From an uncultured Eggerthella sp. (GTDB lineage: Bacteria; Actinomycetota; Coriobacteriia; Coriobacteriales; Eggerthellaceae): a stretch of 64,000 bases of DNA. Both the position numbers and the translations under genes were made by a program. Below are positions 35,187 through 44,653 of this stretch, in pieces (the first letter of the stretch is position 1; the number at the start of each line of letters is the position of its first letter). The notes under the pieces are model-generated. The model made no database searches, was not told the origin of the DNA, and saw nothing but the letters and a program-made list of their open reading frames with translations. Location of the stretch: the NCBI GenBank assembly GCA_900542065.1, contig UQLU01000006.1:71380-135379 (forward strand). The letters run 5' to 3'.

Positions 35187-36530
35187 ATGACTAGCAGTCC
35201 TGACCAAGATTTTGTTTTAAAAACCATTAAAAGCCGAGATGTTCACTTCGTTCGTTTTTGGTTTTGTGATGTCCTTGGTTATATGAAATCATTTGCGGTT
35301 ATTCCAAGCGAATTGGAAAACGCATTTGAGGAGGGCATGGGCTTTGACGCAAGTTGTGTGCGAGGATTTGCTCACACAAGCGAATCGGACATGCTAGCTT
35401 ACCCTGAAGCTTCAACGTTTCAAATTTTGCCGTGGCGTCCCGAACGAAATGCAGTTGCTCGTATGTTCTGCTCAATTAAAACGCCCGAAGGAGAATATTT
35501 CGATGGCGATTCGCGCTATGTTTTGAAGCGCCAGGTGGCAAAGGCGGCAAAGCTTGGGTACGTACTTAATGTTGGTCCAGAACTAGAATATTTTTACTTC
35601 AAAGATTCAAAAGATACCGAAGTTCTAGATCGAGGTGGTTATTTCGATCTTACTTCGCTTGATATGGCAAGCGATCTTCGCCGTGACACTATTCTTACCC
35701 TTGAAAAAATGGGTATTCCTGTTGAATATTCCCATCATGAAAGTGGCCCTTCGCAACAGGAAATAGATTTGCGTTTTGCCGATGCGCTTACCATGGCAGA
35801 TAACGTGATGACCTATAAGTTGGTTGTAAAAGAAATTGCAGCAAAATATGGCGTGTATGCTTCATTTATGCCCAAGCCACTAACCGATGCACCGGGTTCT
35901 GGTATGCATATTCACCAAAGTCTTTTTGATTCAAAGGGTAATAATGCCTTCTTTGATGCTAACGATCCTGAAGGATTTAACCTTTCCAAATTGGCAAAGC
36001 ACTATATTGCGGGCTTGTTGAAATACGCTCCAGAATATTGCTTGCTTACTAACCCTTGCGTCAATTCATACAAACGTCTTGTTCCGGGTGGTGAAGCGCC
36101 GGTACATATTACCTGGGCGCGTAAGAATCGTTCAGCTTTAGTCCGTATACCTGGGTACAAGCCCCAAAAAGAAGTGGCGTGCCGTGTTGAACTTCGTAAT
36201 CCCGATCCTTCCGCTAATCCATATTTGGCATTTTCAGCGGTACTTGCTGCTGGATTGAGGGGCATTGAAGATGAATTAGATCTTCAAGAGTCCATCGAAG
36301 ATAGCGATTGGTCTCATCTTTCGCGCCAGGAGCTGCGTGCTCAAGGGGTAGAAACTCTCCCCGATACGCTCGGAGAAGCTGTTGAGTGTTTTGCAGCGTC
36401 GGAGCTTATGAAAGAAGTACTCGGCGATCATATCCACACCTTCTTGGTTAATGCAAAACGTAAGGAATGGAATGATTATTTGCGTCATGTTTCCAGCTGG
36501 GAATTAAATCGCTATTTAGGTGTTTTGTAG
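35187..36530 (+). CDS. glnA: Glutamine synthetase, type I
   Basis: A 447-residue glutamine synthetase that makes glutamine from glutamate, ammonia and ATP. Landmarks are the early VRFWFCDVLG segment, metal-ligand GPELEYFYF, GSGMHIHQSLF, the ATP-site PVHITWARKNRSALVRIP and the NPYLAFSAVLAAG block. The length matches the short GSI-alpha form, which is not adenylylated but regulated by feedback and transcription. AGGAGG precedes the ATG. A GlnR-like regulator starts 13 bases after the stop, and GlnR-type half-sites lie upstream of the promoter. Confidence 0.96.
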   Translation: MTSSPDQDFVLKTIKSRDVHFVRFWFCDVLGYMKSFAVIPSELENAFEEGMGFDASCVRGFAHTSESDMLAYPEASTFQILPWRPERNAVARMFCSIKTPEGEYFDGDSRYVLKRQVAKAAKLGYVLNVGPELEYFYFKDSKDTEVLDRGGYFDLTSLDMASDLRRDTILTLEKMGIPVEYSHHESGPSQQEIDLRFADALTMADNVMTYKLVVKEIAAKYGVYASFMPKPLTDAPGSGMHIHQSLFDSKGNNAFFDANDPEGFNLSKLAKHYIAGLLKYAPEYCLLTNPCVNSYKRLVPGGEAPVHITWARKNRSALVRIPGYKPQKEVACRVELRNPDPSANPYLAFSAVLAAGLRGIEDELDLQESIEDSDWSHLSRQELRAQGVETLPDTLGEAVECFAASELMKEVLGDHIHTFLVNAKRKEWNDYLRHVSSWELNRYLGVL

Positions 36531-36543
36531 GGAGGTGTGAGCA

Positions 36544-37221
36544 GTGCAACAAAGAAAAAAAGTTGTATTCATAGCAGATAGTCTTGATAACGCTCACAAA
36601 TTCCAAGCAGTATTATCGGGACTTGATGTAGAAGTTGCTGCGGGGTCTTCGCTCCAGTTCAAAAAGCTATTAAGCGATAATCCAGGCTATGATCTTATCA
36701 TCTATGAACTTCCCGCCGAAGGCGTACAGGTTTTACCCGATATCGAAAAAACCTTGGTAGATGATGGAAACATTCCGCTCCTTCTTATTGTGAAAGAACA
36801 TATGATTCAGGGTTTGAGTTTGCCCGTTCAAATTAAAAGCGACTTTGTGGTCCATGGTGCGAGCGCCGATGAGTGTTCATTGCGTATTCGACAACTCTTG
36901 TGGCCTGGAAATGAGAGCTCGGTAAATGATGTCGTTTCGATTGATGGCATGACTATCAATTTGGCAACGTATCAGGTTTCAGTCAACGATGAGCCGATCG
37001 ATTTCACCTATCTTGAATATGCCTTGCTGGCGTTTTTAGTTACTCATCCTGGACGTACCTATTCACGCGATGCGCTTCTCCGTCGTGTTTGGGGCTTTGA
37101 TTATTTTGGTGGCTCGCGTACGGTCGATGTTCATGTTCGACGTGTTCGTGCAAAACTGGGCCCTGAATTATCTCAACATCTAGAAACTATTCGTGGCGTG
37201 GGCTATCTCTGGAACTCCTAA
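36544..37221 (+). CDS. GlnR-like atypical OmpR-family regulator
   Basis: A 225-residue protein with a receiver-like N-terminal half and a winged-helix DNA-binding C-terminal half (SRDALLRRVWGFDYFGGSRTVDVHVRRVRAKL). In the receiver, Asp12 remains but the phospho-acceptor position is Glu55 (LIIYELP instead of LLDLxLP) and the conserved Lys is His, so normal phosphorylation is unlikely. Orphan receivers of this type, including GlnR of actinomycetes, control nitrogen genes. Start GTG 36544 has GGAGG 8 bases before it. It lies 13 bases after glnA with no kinase nearby, so a role in nitrogen control of glnA is likely but inferred. Confidence 0.8.
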   Translation: MQQRKKVVFIADSLDNAHKFQAVLSGLDVEVAAGSSLQFKKLLSDNPGYDLIIYELPAEGVQVLPDIEKTLVDDGNIPLLLIVKEHMIQGLSLPVQIKSDFVVHGASADECSLRIRQLLWPGNESSVNDVVSIDGMTINLATYQVSVNDEPIDFTYLEYALLAFLVTHPGRTYSRDALLRRVWGFDYFGGSRTVDVHVRRVRAKLGPELSQHLETIRGVGYLWNS

Positions 37222-37266
37222 AAGCCTCAGCGGTAAAGCGCACTATCGTTGTATAACGTACTGAAC

Positions 37267-37299
37267 AAGAGAGCTTCGGTAAGGAGCTCTCTTTGTTTT
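37267..37299 (+). terminator. Terminator after the glnA-regulator unit
   Basis: AAGAGAGCT pairs with AGCTCTCTT around a 9-base loop, followed by TGTTTT. Confidence 0.8.
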
Positions 37300-37308
37300 G
37301 CGCTGTTT

Positions 37309-37338
37309 TTGTTCTAGGTTACATGTCGCGGGTATAAT
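37309..37338 (+). promoter_or_regulatory. polA promoter
   Basis: TTGTTC and TATAAT are 18 bases apart. Transcription would start near 37345, after the in-frame ATG at 37342, which supports the polA start at 37369. Confidence 0.6.
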
Positions 37339-37368
37339 CGAATGCATTCTGATGTGAGAGGATTTTGC

Positions 37369-40008
37369 ATGTCTAAAACCGTTGCCGTAATTGACGGAAA
37401 TTCTTTAATGCACCGAGCATATCATGCGGTGCCACCTACGATGACTGCTCCTGATGGAACACCAACCAATGCCGCTTTTGGTTTTATTTCCATGTTGGTG
37501 AAGTTTATTGAAATGGCCCAACCTGATGCCATTATTTGCGCTTTCGATAAGGGGCGCCCCGCTTTTCGTATGGAAGCACTTGCCCAATATAAGGCTCAGC
37601 GTCCTCCGATGGATGATGATTTGCGGGTGCAGTTTCCTGTAATTGAAAAGCTCCTGGATTCCATGGGGATTCCTGTGGTTTCTCTTAAAGGGTGGGAAGG
37701 CGATGACATTTTAGGCACCATTGCTGCTCGCGATGAGGAACTGGGATATCGCACCCTTTTGGTAACAGGGGATAAAGATGCTTATCAATTAGTAAGTGAC
37801 CTAACGCGTGTTGTTACTACCAAGCGTGGTATTACCGATGTAGTTATTTATGGACCTGAAGAGGTGGAGGATCGCTATGGGGTTACCCCGAGTCAATTTA
37901 CCGACTTTTTGGGTTTAAAGGGTGATAAGTCCGACAACATTCCTGGTGTTCCGGGCATTGGCGATAAGAAAGCCGCTTCTATGTTGCAGTCATATGGCAA
38001 CCTGGAAGGAATTTATGAAAACCTCGATAAGTTCAAAGGTAAACAGTTAGAAAACCTTACCGAGCACAAAGATGATGCATTTTTATCTCGTCAGGTAGCA
38101 ACGATTGTGCGAGATGCTGATATTGATATCGATCCTTCGGAGGTATCGTTTCCTAACTTTGAAGTAGAAGAAGTAACGAAGGCTTTTTCTGAAGTGCGTT
38201 TTATGGCTCATCTCAATAAAGTATTAGGTCTTGCTGGTGCTTCAGGTGCTGCTTCGCAGGCGCCCACGTTTGAAGTTGCTTCAGAGGTTTGTGAAGGTCA
38301 AGAAGCCCGCGAGGCGCTTGATGCGTATCTGTCGGAGTCTCATGAAACGCCCCTTGCGATTTCATGGAAACGAGAAGCACAGGCATCCTTGTTTGATTCT
38401 GGACTATCTGTTGCAGTGCTTCTTGATGAAAAAGTCGCCTTTTTCCGAGAAGATGAGGCACTCGAGGTACTTGCGCGCATAGTTCGCGAAGTGCCGTTTG
38501 CAACCTTTGATGCTAAAGCGTTAGTCGAATGCGTATTTCCTCGTGATGAATCGCAAAAAGCGTGGGTAAGCGCAAAAGAAGTACTCGCTATGAATGCTTT
38601 TGATGTTGCGTTGGCTGGTTATGTAGTTGATTCCAATACGGGCGTTTCAACGCTTTCTGCCTTGATGGAGCGCTTTGCTGCTGCGGTTTTGCCTGAGGAA
38701 GAAGACACCGACAAGGCTCTTGTTTTAGAAGTGTCCGCCATTGCTGCGCTCATCGATCCGCTTACTCAAGCGCTCGAAGAACGTGAAGTGTATACGGTGT
38801 ATCAAGAAATTGATGCACCGCTTATTGGGGTATTGGCATGTATGGAGCGTATTGGTGCTGCAATAGACACGGATCATTTGGCAATGTTGTCAAAGGATGC
38901 GGGTGCAGAAATTGAGCGTTTGCGCAATGCAATTTATACCAGTGCGGGTAGAGAATTTAATATTGATTCTCCCAAGCAGCTCTCAGAAATTCTTTTTGAT
39001 GAAATAGGATTGAAGCCCATCAAGAAAACGCAACGTGGCTACTCTACTGATGCAAAGGTTCTCAAAGAATTATCGAGTGAACATGAACTTCCTCAATTGG
39101 TGTTAGAGTATCGCGAATATGCCAAGATTAAATCCACCTACATTGATGCATTGCCGCGCATGATTGCTCAAGATGGGCGTGTCCATACCTCATTCAATGA
39201 AATGGTTACCACAACGGGGCGTTTATCTTCATCGGATCCTAATTTGCAAAATATTCCCGTGCGCACCGAATTCGGTCGTAATATTCGAACTTGTTTTGTG
39301 CCTTTGCATGATGGCGAGGTATTTCTTTCGGCAGACTATTCTCAGATCGAATTGCGTTTGCTTGCACATCTGTCAGGGGATGCTCATCTTATTGAGGAAT
39401 TTTGTTCAGGTGAAGACTTCCATGCGCGTACTGCTTCGCGTGTGTTCGGAATCCCTGTCGAGGATATAACACCAGAGTTGCGAAGCCGTGCTAAGGCGGT
39501 CAATTTTGGCATTGTCTATGGTCAGCAAGCCTATGGCTTGGCGCAATCACTCGACATTCCGTTTTACGAAGCGAAAGAGATGATAGATCGCTACTTTGAA
39601 GCCTATCCAGGGGTACGTCATTATTTAGACGATGTTGTAGCGCAAGCACATGAATGTGGCTATGCCGTAACCCTTTTTGGTCGCCGTCGTTATATTCCTG
39701 AGCTCAAAGCGAAAAATCCTGCTCAGCGTGGGTTTGGTGAGCGAACGGCTATGAATCACCCTATGCAAGGTACGGCGGCAGACATCATTAAACTTGCTAT
39801 GCGCCAAGTTATGGAAAAGCTGGTCGAAGGCTCATTTGGAGCGCAGCTGCTTTTGCAAGTTCATGACGAATTAGACCTGTCGGTTCCTGTGCAAGAAGTG
39901 GAAGAAGTATCGGCATTGGTCAAGGGAGTTATGGAATCAGTGGTAGAACTTTCAGTTCCTTTACTGGCAGATGTGTCGAGTGGAAGAAATTGGGCAGAAG
40001 CTCATTAA
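37369..40008 (+). CDS. polA: DNA polymerase I
   Basis: An 879-residue repair and Okazaki-fragment polymerase. The N-terminal 5'-3' exonuclease has LMHRAYHAVPP, ICAFDKGRPAFR and the GLKGDKSDNIPGVPGIGDKKA helix-hairpin-helix. The polymerase domain has motif A SADYSQIELRLLAHLSGD, the RSRAKAVNFGIVYG O-helix and motif C LLLQVHDELDL. The middle domain looks like the 3'-5' exonuclease fold, but the metal-binding DxE is missing (PLAISWKRE at the place), so proofreading is probably lost, as in many Gram-positives. AGAGGA lies before ATG 37369. Confidence 0.96.
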   Translation: MSKTVAVIDGNSLMHRAYHAVPPTMTAPDGTPTNAAFGFISMLVKFIEMAQPDAIICAFDKGRPAFRMEALAQYKAQRPPMDDDLRVQFPVIEKLLDSMGIPVVSLKGWEGDDILGTIAARDEELGYRTLLVTGDKDAYQLVSDLTRVVTTKRGITDVVIYGPEEVEDRYGVTPSQFTDFLGLKGDKSDNIPGVPGIGDKKAASMLQSYGNLEGIYENLDKFKGKQLENLTEHKDDAFLSRQVATIVRDADIDIDPSEVSFPNFEVEEVTKAFSEVRFMAHLNKVLGLAGASGAASQAPTFEVASEVCEGQEAREALDAYLSESHETPLAISWKREAQASLFDSGLSVAVLLDEKVAFFREDEALEVLARIVREVPFATFDAKALVECVFPRDESQKAWVSAKEVLAMNAFDVALAGYVVDSNTGVSTLSALMERFAAAVLPEEEDTDKALVLEVSAIAALIDPLTQALEEREVYTVYQEIDAPLIGVLACMERIGAAIDTDHLAMLSKDAGAEIERLRNAIYTSAGREFNIDSPKQLSEILFDEIGLKPIKKTQRGYSTDAKVLKELSSEHELPQLVLEYREYAKIKSTYIDALPRMIAQDGRVHTSFNEMVTTTGRLSSSDPNLQNIPVRTEFGRNIRTCFVPLHDGEVFLSADYSQIELRLLAHLSGDAHLIEEFCSGEDFHARTASRVFGIPVEDITPELRSRAKAVNFGIVYGQQAYGLAQSLDIPFYEAKEMIDRYFEAYPGVRHYLDDVVAQAHECGYAVTLFGRRRYIPELKAKNPAQRGFGERTAMNHPMQGTAADIIKLAMRQVMEKLVEGSFGAQLLLQVHDELDLSVPVQEVEEVSALVKGVMESVVELSVPLLADVSSGRNWAEAH

Positions 40009-40173
40009 TTTTGCGCATAAACGTGCTAATATATACGGTCGACTCTCGGTATAAAAGGAATCAGTTAGTGGTCGCACATAACTTTGTGAAATTTCAAGGT
40101 TATGCGTTGACACCGTCCACGCTGGCTGATAAGATAACGCCTTGCGTTTTGGCATTTTTATAGGAGATTATTC

Positions 40174-40491
40174 ATGTACGCTATTATTAAAACGGGCGGC
40201 AAGCAGTACAAGGTGGCCGCTGGTGACTATCTTAATGTAGAGAAGCTTGATGCTGAAGTAGGCAGCACCGTGGCTTTGAACGCTATCGCTATTGTTGATG
40301 GCAAGAATGTTGTTGCTGATCCTGAAGAGGCTGCAAAGACCAAGGTTGAGGCTAAGGTTGTAGAGCAGTTCAAGGGTGAAAAGCAGCTCGTATTTAAGTT
40401 TAAGAAGCGCAAGAACTACAAGAAGATGCGCGGTCATCGTCAGAACTTGACTCGCATTCAGATTTGCGCTGTAGGTTCCGAGCAAGCGTAA
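40174..40491 (+). CDS. rplU: 50S ribosomal protein L21
   Basis: A 105-residue protein with the L21 start MYAIIKTGGKQYKVAAGD and the C-terminal YKKMRGHRQNLTRIQI block that binds 23S rRNA. GGAGA lies before the ATG. The 165 bases between polA and this gene hold no reading frame and probably contain the promoter and leader; autoregulatory L21 leaders are known in other Gram-positives, but I could not match a consensus. rpmA follows after 18 bases in the universal rplU-rpmA-obg order. Confidence 0.98.
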   Translation: MYAIIKTGGKQYKVAAGDYLNVEKLDAEVGSTVALNAIAIVDGKNVVADPEEAAKTKVEAKVVEQFKGEKQLVFKFKKRKNYKKMRGHRQNLTRIQICAVGSEQA

Positions 40492-40509
40492 GCGAAGGAG
40501 GGAATATTC

Positions 40510-40761
40510 ATGGCACATAAGAAAGGTCAAGGTTCCATCCGCAACGGTCGCGATTCCCAGTCCAAGCGCCTTGGTTGCAAGCGCTTTGCCGGCGAACTCG
40601 TAGGTGCGGGCAACATTTTGGTACGTCAGCGTGGTACCCACTTCCATCCTGGTGAGAATGTAGGTCGCGGTAAGGACGACACCCTGTTTGCTTTGTGCGA
40701 AGGTCGTGTTGAATACACCAAGGGCGCACGCCGCAAGGTTCATGTACGTCCTGAGGCGTAA
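40510..40761 (+). CDS. rpmA: 50S ribosomal protein L27
   Basis: The 83-residue L27 reaches the peptidyl-transferase centre with its N terminus. It starts directly MAHKKGQGS, so it lacks the cleaved Firmicutes-type extension. The RNGRDSQSKRLGCKRF and RQRGTHFHPGENVGRGKDDTLFA blocks are standard. GGAGGG lies before the ATG. A terminator follows before obg. Confidence 0.98.
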   Translation: MAHKKGQGSIRNGRDSQSKRLGCKRFAGELVGAGNILVRQRGTHFHPGENVGRGKDDTLFALCEGRVEYTKGARRKVHVRPEA

Positions 40762-40789
40762 ATAATAGTTTACTTTACCTTTTAATTTC

Positions 40790-40817
40790 AAAGCCCTCTG
40801 CGCTGCAGGGGGCTTTT
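40790..40817 (+). terminator. Terminator after rpmA
   Basis: AAAGCCC-T-CTGC pairs with GCAG-G-GGGCTTT around GCT, followed by TTTT-rich bases. It ends 20 bases before obg, so obg may depend on read-through or on a promoter in the short spacer. Confidence 0.8.
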
Positions 40818-40837
40818 CGTTTAGAATCGGACATACT

Positions 40838-42235
40838 ATGTTTACAGATAAAGTTCGCATATTTGTTAAGGCTGGAGATGGCGGAGCTGGATGCATGTCC
40901 TTTCGCCGTGAAGCCCATGTGCCCAAAGGTGGTCCTGACGGTGGCGATGGCGGTAAGGGCGGAGATGTTATTCTTCGTGCTGATATGCGCGTTTCTTCGT
41001 TAATCGATTATCGTTTTAAGCATCATTTTAAGGCTACTCGCGGAACCCATGGCAAGGGTTCTAAAATGAACGGAGCTAATGGGGAAGACCTTATCCTAAA
41101 GGTTCCTGTTGGCACTATCGTGCGTGAATATAACGAAGAAACAAAAGAAACGGGAGAAATCATCGCCGATCTTACCCATGATGGAGAGCAGATCATTGTG
41201 GCTCGTGGTGGAGTTGGCGGTCGTGGTAATACTCACTTTGTAACGCCTACTCGTCGTGCTCCTGCGTTTGCAGAACTTGGCGTTCCTGCGGAAGAATGCT
41301 GGGTTGAATTGGAAATGAAACTCATGGCAGATGCAGCGCTGGTGGGTGTTCCTTCTGCGGGTAAATCTTCGCTTATCTCTCGTATATCTGCCGCTAAACC
41401 AAAAATTGCTGACTATCCTTTTACTACGCTGGTGCCTAACTTGGGCGTTGTAAAAATTGATTCGTATAACTATGTTGTAGCAGATGTTCCTGGTCTTATT
41501 GAGGGTGCTCATGAAGGCAAAGGACTGGGTCATGAATTCTTACGCCATATTGAGCGTAGCGCCATCATTTTGCATGTTGTCGATTTGACGGGTGGTTATG
41601 AGGGACGTGATCCCGTTGAGGATTACCGTATCATTAATAACGAATTGAAATTGTACGCTCCTGAATTAGCAGAGCGTCCGTGTATTGTAATTGGCAATAA
41701 GATTGATGCTCCTGGTGCCCAGGAAGCTGCAGAACGTCTAGCTCAGGAAGTTAAAAAGGATTCACTTGAGAGGGTCGGCGGCAACGAATTTGAAACAAGC
41801 CCCTTGGATCCAAAGCTTTATTGCACCAGTGCGGTAACGGGTGAAGGTATTGAAGTTCTTATGCGTGTAGTGGGATCACGCGTTGCTCAGTTGCGTGAAG
41901 AAGCGCGCAAAGAGCAAGAAGGTAAAGAGCACTTCGATCAAATTTGGCAGCATCGTCGCGATGAACGCGATAAGCGCTTCGAAATTACTCAGCTCTCTGA
42001 AGGAGTGTTCCGTGTTACCGGCAAGCAAATTGAGCGAATGGTTATTCAGACCGACTGGGAAAACGATGAAGCGGTTACCTTCTTGCAGCATCGTTTTAAG
42101 CGCCTAAAGCTCGATCAGGCTCTTGAAGATGCGGGAGCGCGTGATGGCGATGAAATTCGAATTCTGGGATATGAATTCGAATTTGAATCTGCTCGTATGC
42201 GCGAAGATGATATTTATAGCGGATTGGATATTTAA
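40838..42235 (+). CDS. obg: GTPase Obg (CgtA)
   Basis: A 465-residue ribosome-assembly GTPase. The glycine-rich Obg domain (GGDGGKGGD, later ARGGVGGRGN) comes first. The GTPase domain holds G1 GVPSAGKSS, the G3 DVPGLIEGAHEGKGLGHEFL segment and the NKID specificity motif. A C-terminal OCT domain (after about residue 365), present in Gram-positive Obg, completes it. The start ATG lies 20 bases after the rpmA terminator and the ribosome binding site is weak. proB starts 3 bases after its stop. Confidence 0.97.
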   Translation: MFTDKVRIFVKAGDGGAGCMSFRREAHVPKGGPDGGDGGKGGDVILRADMRVSSLIDYRFKHHFKATRGTHGKGSKMNGANGEDLILKVPVGTIVREYNEETKETGEIIADLTHDGEQIIVARGGVGGRGNTHFVTPTRRAPAFAELGVPAEECWVELEMKLMADAALVGVPSAGKSSLISRISAAKPKIADYPFTTLVPNLGVVKIDSYNYVVADVPGLIEGAHEGKGLGHEFLRHIERSAIILHVVDLTGGYEGRDPVEDYRIINNELKLYAPELAERPCIVIGNKIDAPGAQEAAERLAQEVKKDSLERVGGNEFETSPLDPKLYCTSAVTGEGIEVLMRVVGSRVAQLREEARKEQEGKEHFDQIWQHRRDERDKRFEITQLSEGVFRVTGKQIERMVIQTDWENDEAVTFLQHRFKRLKLDQALEDAGARDGDEIRILGYEFEFESARMREDDIYSGLDI

Positions 42236-42238
42236 TTC

Positions 42239-43363
42239 ATGCGAAATGGCAAACGAGTCATAGTTATCAAGATTGGTTCATCGACGCTTGTTGACAAGCA
42301 AGGTAAGCTCAATCGCGGCTATTTCGAAGGACTTGCCAAACAGGTTTATGAGTTACGCCAAGCGGGCTGGAGCCCACTGATTGTTTCGAGTGCTGCTATT
42401 GCCTGTGGCCTTGAAGCGCTTGGCATCACGCAGCGTCCAAGTGATATGCCTTCTTTGCAGGCTGCTGCATCGGTGGGGCAAAACGCTTTGATGGCAACGT
42501 ATGCTGAAGCTTTTTCCGAATACGATATTTTAACTTCTTGCGTGTTAATAACGCGTCACAGCACAGCAAATCGCAATGCATATCTTCATGCGCGTGACAC
42601 GCTTGAACGTTTGTTGGATTTTGATGTGGTTCCTATCATCAATGAAAATGATACGGTTTCAGTAGAACAAATTCGTTTTGGCGATAACGACACCTTAGCA
42701 GCGCTCGTATCGTGTTTGGTTAAAGCAGATCTGTGTGTAGTTTTCTCTGACATTGATGGTCTTTATACTGCTAATCCCTTTGAAGATAAAAATGCCAAGC
42801 TTGTGCCTGTGGTAACAGAAATAACTCCTGAGCTTATGGCTACTGCAGGGGGAGCAACCTCAACGGTAGGTAGCGGCGGTATGGTAACTAAGATTCGCGC
42901 GGCACGTGTGTTAATGATTGCTGGCATTACGATGGTGATTTGTCACGGCAAAGAGCCTGATGCTCTTCCTCGTATTGCTGCTGGCCAAAATTTAGGAACG
43001 CGCTTTGTGGCTCAAGGTGCTTCGCACGATATTACGCCTCGAAAACTCTGGATTGCTTTAGGTGATTCTGCTAAAGGTGTTATCGAAGTTGATCAAGGGG
43101 CAAAACGCGCTTTGGTTGAACGGGGTTCTTCATTGTTGCCTGTGGGTATTGTTTCGGTTGAAGGAGCTTTTAGCCGCGGTGACATTGTTGATATCAAAGA
43201 CACGGACGGTCATCTTTTTGCGCGCGGACGCGCGGGGGCTCCATATTCTGAAATGAGTTTGGCGCGTGGGCGCAGTCAAGATGAGCTAAAGGGCAATGAA
43301 TTGCTGGAATACTTAAATACGAAGCCAGCAGTTCATCGAGACGAATTGGTGGTATTCGAATGA
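42239..43363 (+). CDS. proB: Glutamate 5-kinase
   Basis: A 374-residue kinase for the first step of proline synthesis. The amino-acid-kinase domain carries VIVIKIGSSTLVD, NENDTVSVEQIRFGDNDTLAA and GGMVTKIRAARVL. A C-terminal PUA domain (from about residue 280) is present, as in the long form. Feedback by proline is expected in this family. The ATG lies 3 bases after the obg stop, and proA overlaps its end by 4 bases, so the pair is translationally coupled. Confidence 0.97.
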   Translation: MRNGKRVIVIKIGSSTLVDKQGKLNRGYFEGLAKQVYELRQAGWSPLIVSSAAIACGLEALGITQRPSDMPSLQAAASVGQNALMATYAEAFSEYDILTSCVLITRHSTANRNAYLHARDTLERLLDFDVVPIINENDTVSVEQIRFGDNDTLAALVSCLVKADLCVVFSDIDGLYTANPFEDKNAKLVPVVTEITPELMATAGGATSTVGSGGMVTKIRAARVLMIAGITMVICHGKEPDALPRIAAGQNLGTRFVAQGASHDITPRKLWIALGDSAKGVIEVDQGAKRALVERGSSLLPVGIVSVEGAFSRGDIVDIKDTDGHLFARGRAGAPYSEMSLARGRSQDELKGNELLEYLNTKPAVHRDELVVFE

Positions 43364-44649
43364 GTGAAGCAAAACAAGCAGCTCTTAGAGCACGAAATGC
43401 TATTCCTGCGCTTGCTCAAGCGTCGAATGAATTGCGAAACAAGGCGCTCTATTCTATGGCTCAAGCGCTCCGTAGTCATAGGGCATCCATCATTGAGGCA
43501 AATGAGTTGGATTGCGCTAATGCGCGCGCTAAAAATACTAAAGACTCTCTGATCGATCGTCTTATGCTTAATGAAGATCGCATTTCAGCAATGGCAGATG
43601 CTCTTGAAGCACTTGCGCAATTGCGTGATCCACTCGATCGAGTTTTGGAGGAGCGAAGCCTCTATAATGGTTTACGTTTGCGCCGCATAACTGTGCCATT
43701 AGGGGTTGTGGCAATGGTTTACGAAGCACGTCCTAATGTTACTGCGGATGCGGCTGGTATCTGTATTAAGTCGGGTAATGCAGCGGTGCTTCGCGGTGGT
43801 TCTCTTGCTGTTAATTCCAATAATGCTATAGCTGAAATACTACGTAATGCGGTAGAGGAAGTAGGTCTTCCAGCAGATTGTATTGTGGCTATTCAGTCTA
43901 CTGATCGTGCAGAAACAGATGAACTGTTGTCTCTGCACGGTATTGTTGATGTACTTATTCCTCGTGGTGGAGCGGGTCTTATTCAGCACTGTGTTGAGCA
44001 AGCTAAAGTACCTGTTATTGAAACAGGAACAGGCAATTGTCATGTCTATGTTCACGAAACAGGTGATTTGGATAAGGCGTGTGCGATTGTAATGAACGCA
44101 AAAACGCAACGTCCTGGTGTCTGCAACGCTGAAGAATCGTTATTGGTTGATGAATCCATTGCAGGTGAATTCCTACCTGAAATGTTGTATCAACTTGCAA
44201 ATGCAGGTGTCGTAATTCATGGATGCGAACAAACGCGTAGCTACGTTGATCTTGCTGAAAAACAGCATGGTGGTACCACCGTTGCTGATCATTTTGTTGA
44301 TGCCACTGAAGATGACTGGGGCCGCGAATATCTCGGTCTAGAAATTAGCGTGAAAGTTATTGCTGGTGGTGTTGAAGAAGCTATTGCGCACATCAATCGT
44401 TACGGCACTGGACATTCTGAATGCATCATTACGGGTACTCCTGAGGTGGGGCGGCGTTTCCAGAAAATGATAGATGCTGCTGCGGTGTACGTGAATGCTT
44501 CCACTCGCTTTACTGATGGTGGCGAATTTGGCCTTGGTGCAGAAATTGGCATTTCTACCCAAAAGTTGCACGTGCGTGGCCCCTTTGCTCTTGATGCTCT
44601 TACAAGCTCGAAGTATTTGATCAATGGTGAAGGCCAGATAAGGTCATAG
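43360..44649 (+). CDS. proA: Gamma-glutamyl phosphate reductase
   Basis: A 429-residue enzyme of the aldehyde dehydrogenase fold that reduces glutamyl phosphate with NADPH to the semialdehyde on the way to proline. The VAMVYEARPNVTADAAG block, LIPRGGAGLIQ and the catalytic-cysteine segment AKTQRPGVCNAEESLLVD are intact. Length is normal. It overlaps proB by ATGA and is followed 4 bases later by nadD, so the operon runs through to rsfS. Confidence 0.97.
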   Translation: MSEAKQAALRARNAIPALAQASNELRNKALYSMAQALRSHRASIIEANELDCANARAKNTKDSLIDRLMLNEDRISAMADALEALAQLRDPLDRVLEERSLYNGLRLRRITVPLGVVAMVYEARPNVTADAAGICIKSGNAAVLRGGSLAVNSNNAIAEILRNAVEEVGLPADCIVAIQSTDRAETDELLSLHGIVDVLIPRGGAGLIQHCVEQAKVPVIETGTGNCHVYVHETGDLDKACAIVMNAKTQRPGVCNAEESLLVDESIAGEFLPEMLYQLANAGVVIHGCEQTRSYVDLAEKQHGGTTVADHFVDATEDDWGREYLGLEISVKVIAGGVEEAIAHINRYGTGHSECIITGTPEVGRRFQKMIDAAAVYVNASTRFTDGGEFGLGAEIGISTQKLHVRGPFALDALTSSKYLINGEGQIRS

Positions 44650-44653
44650 GTTT

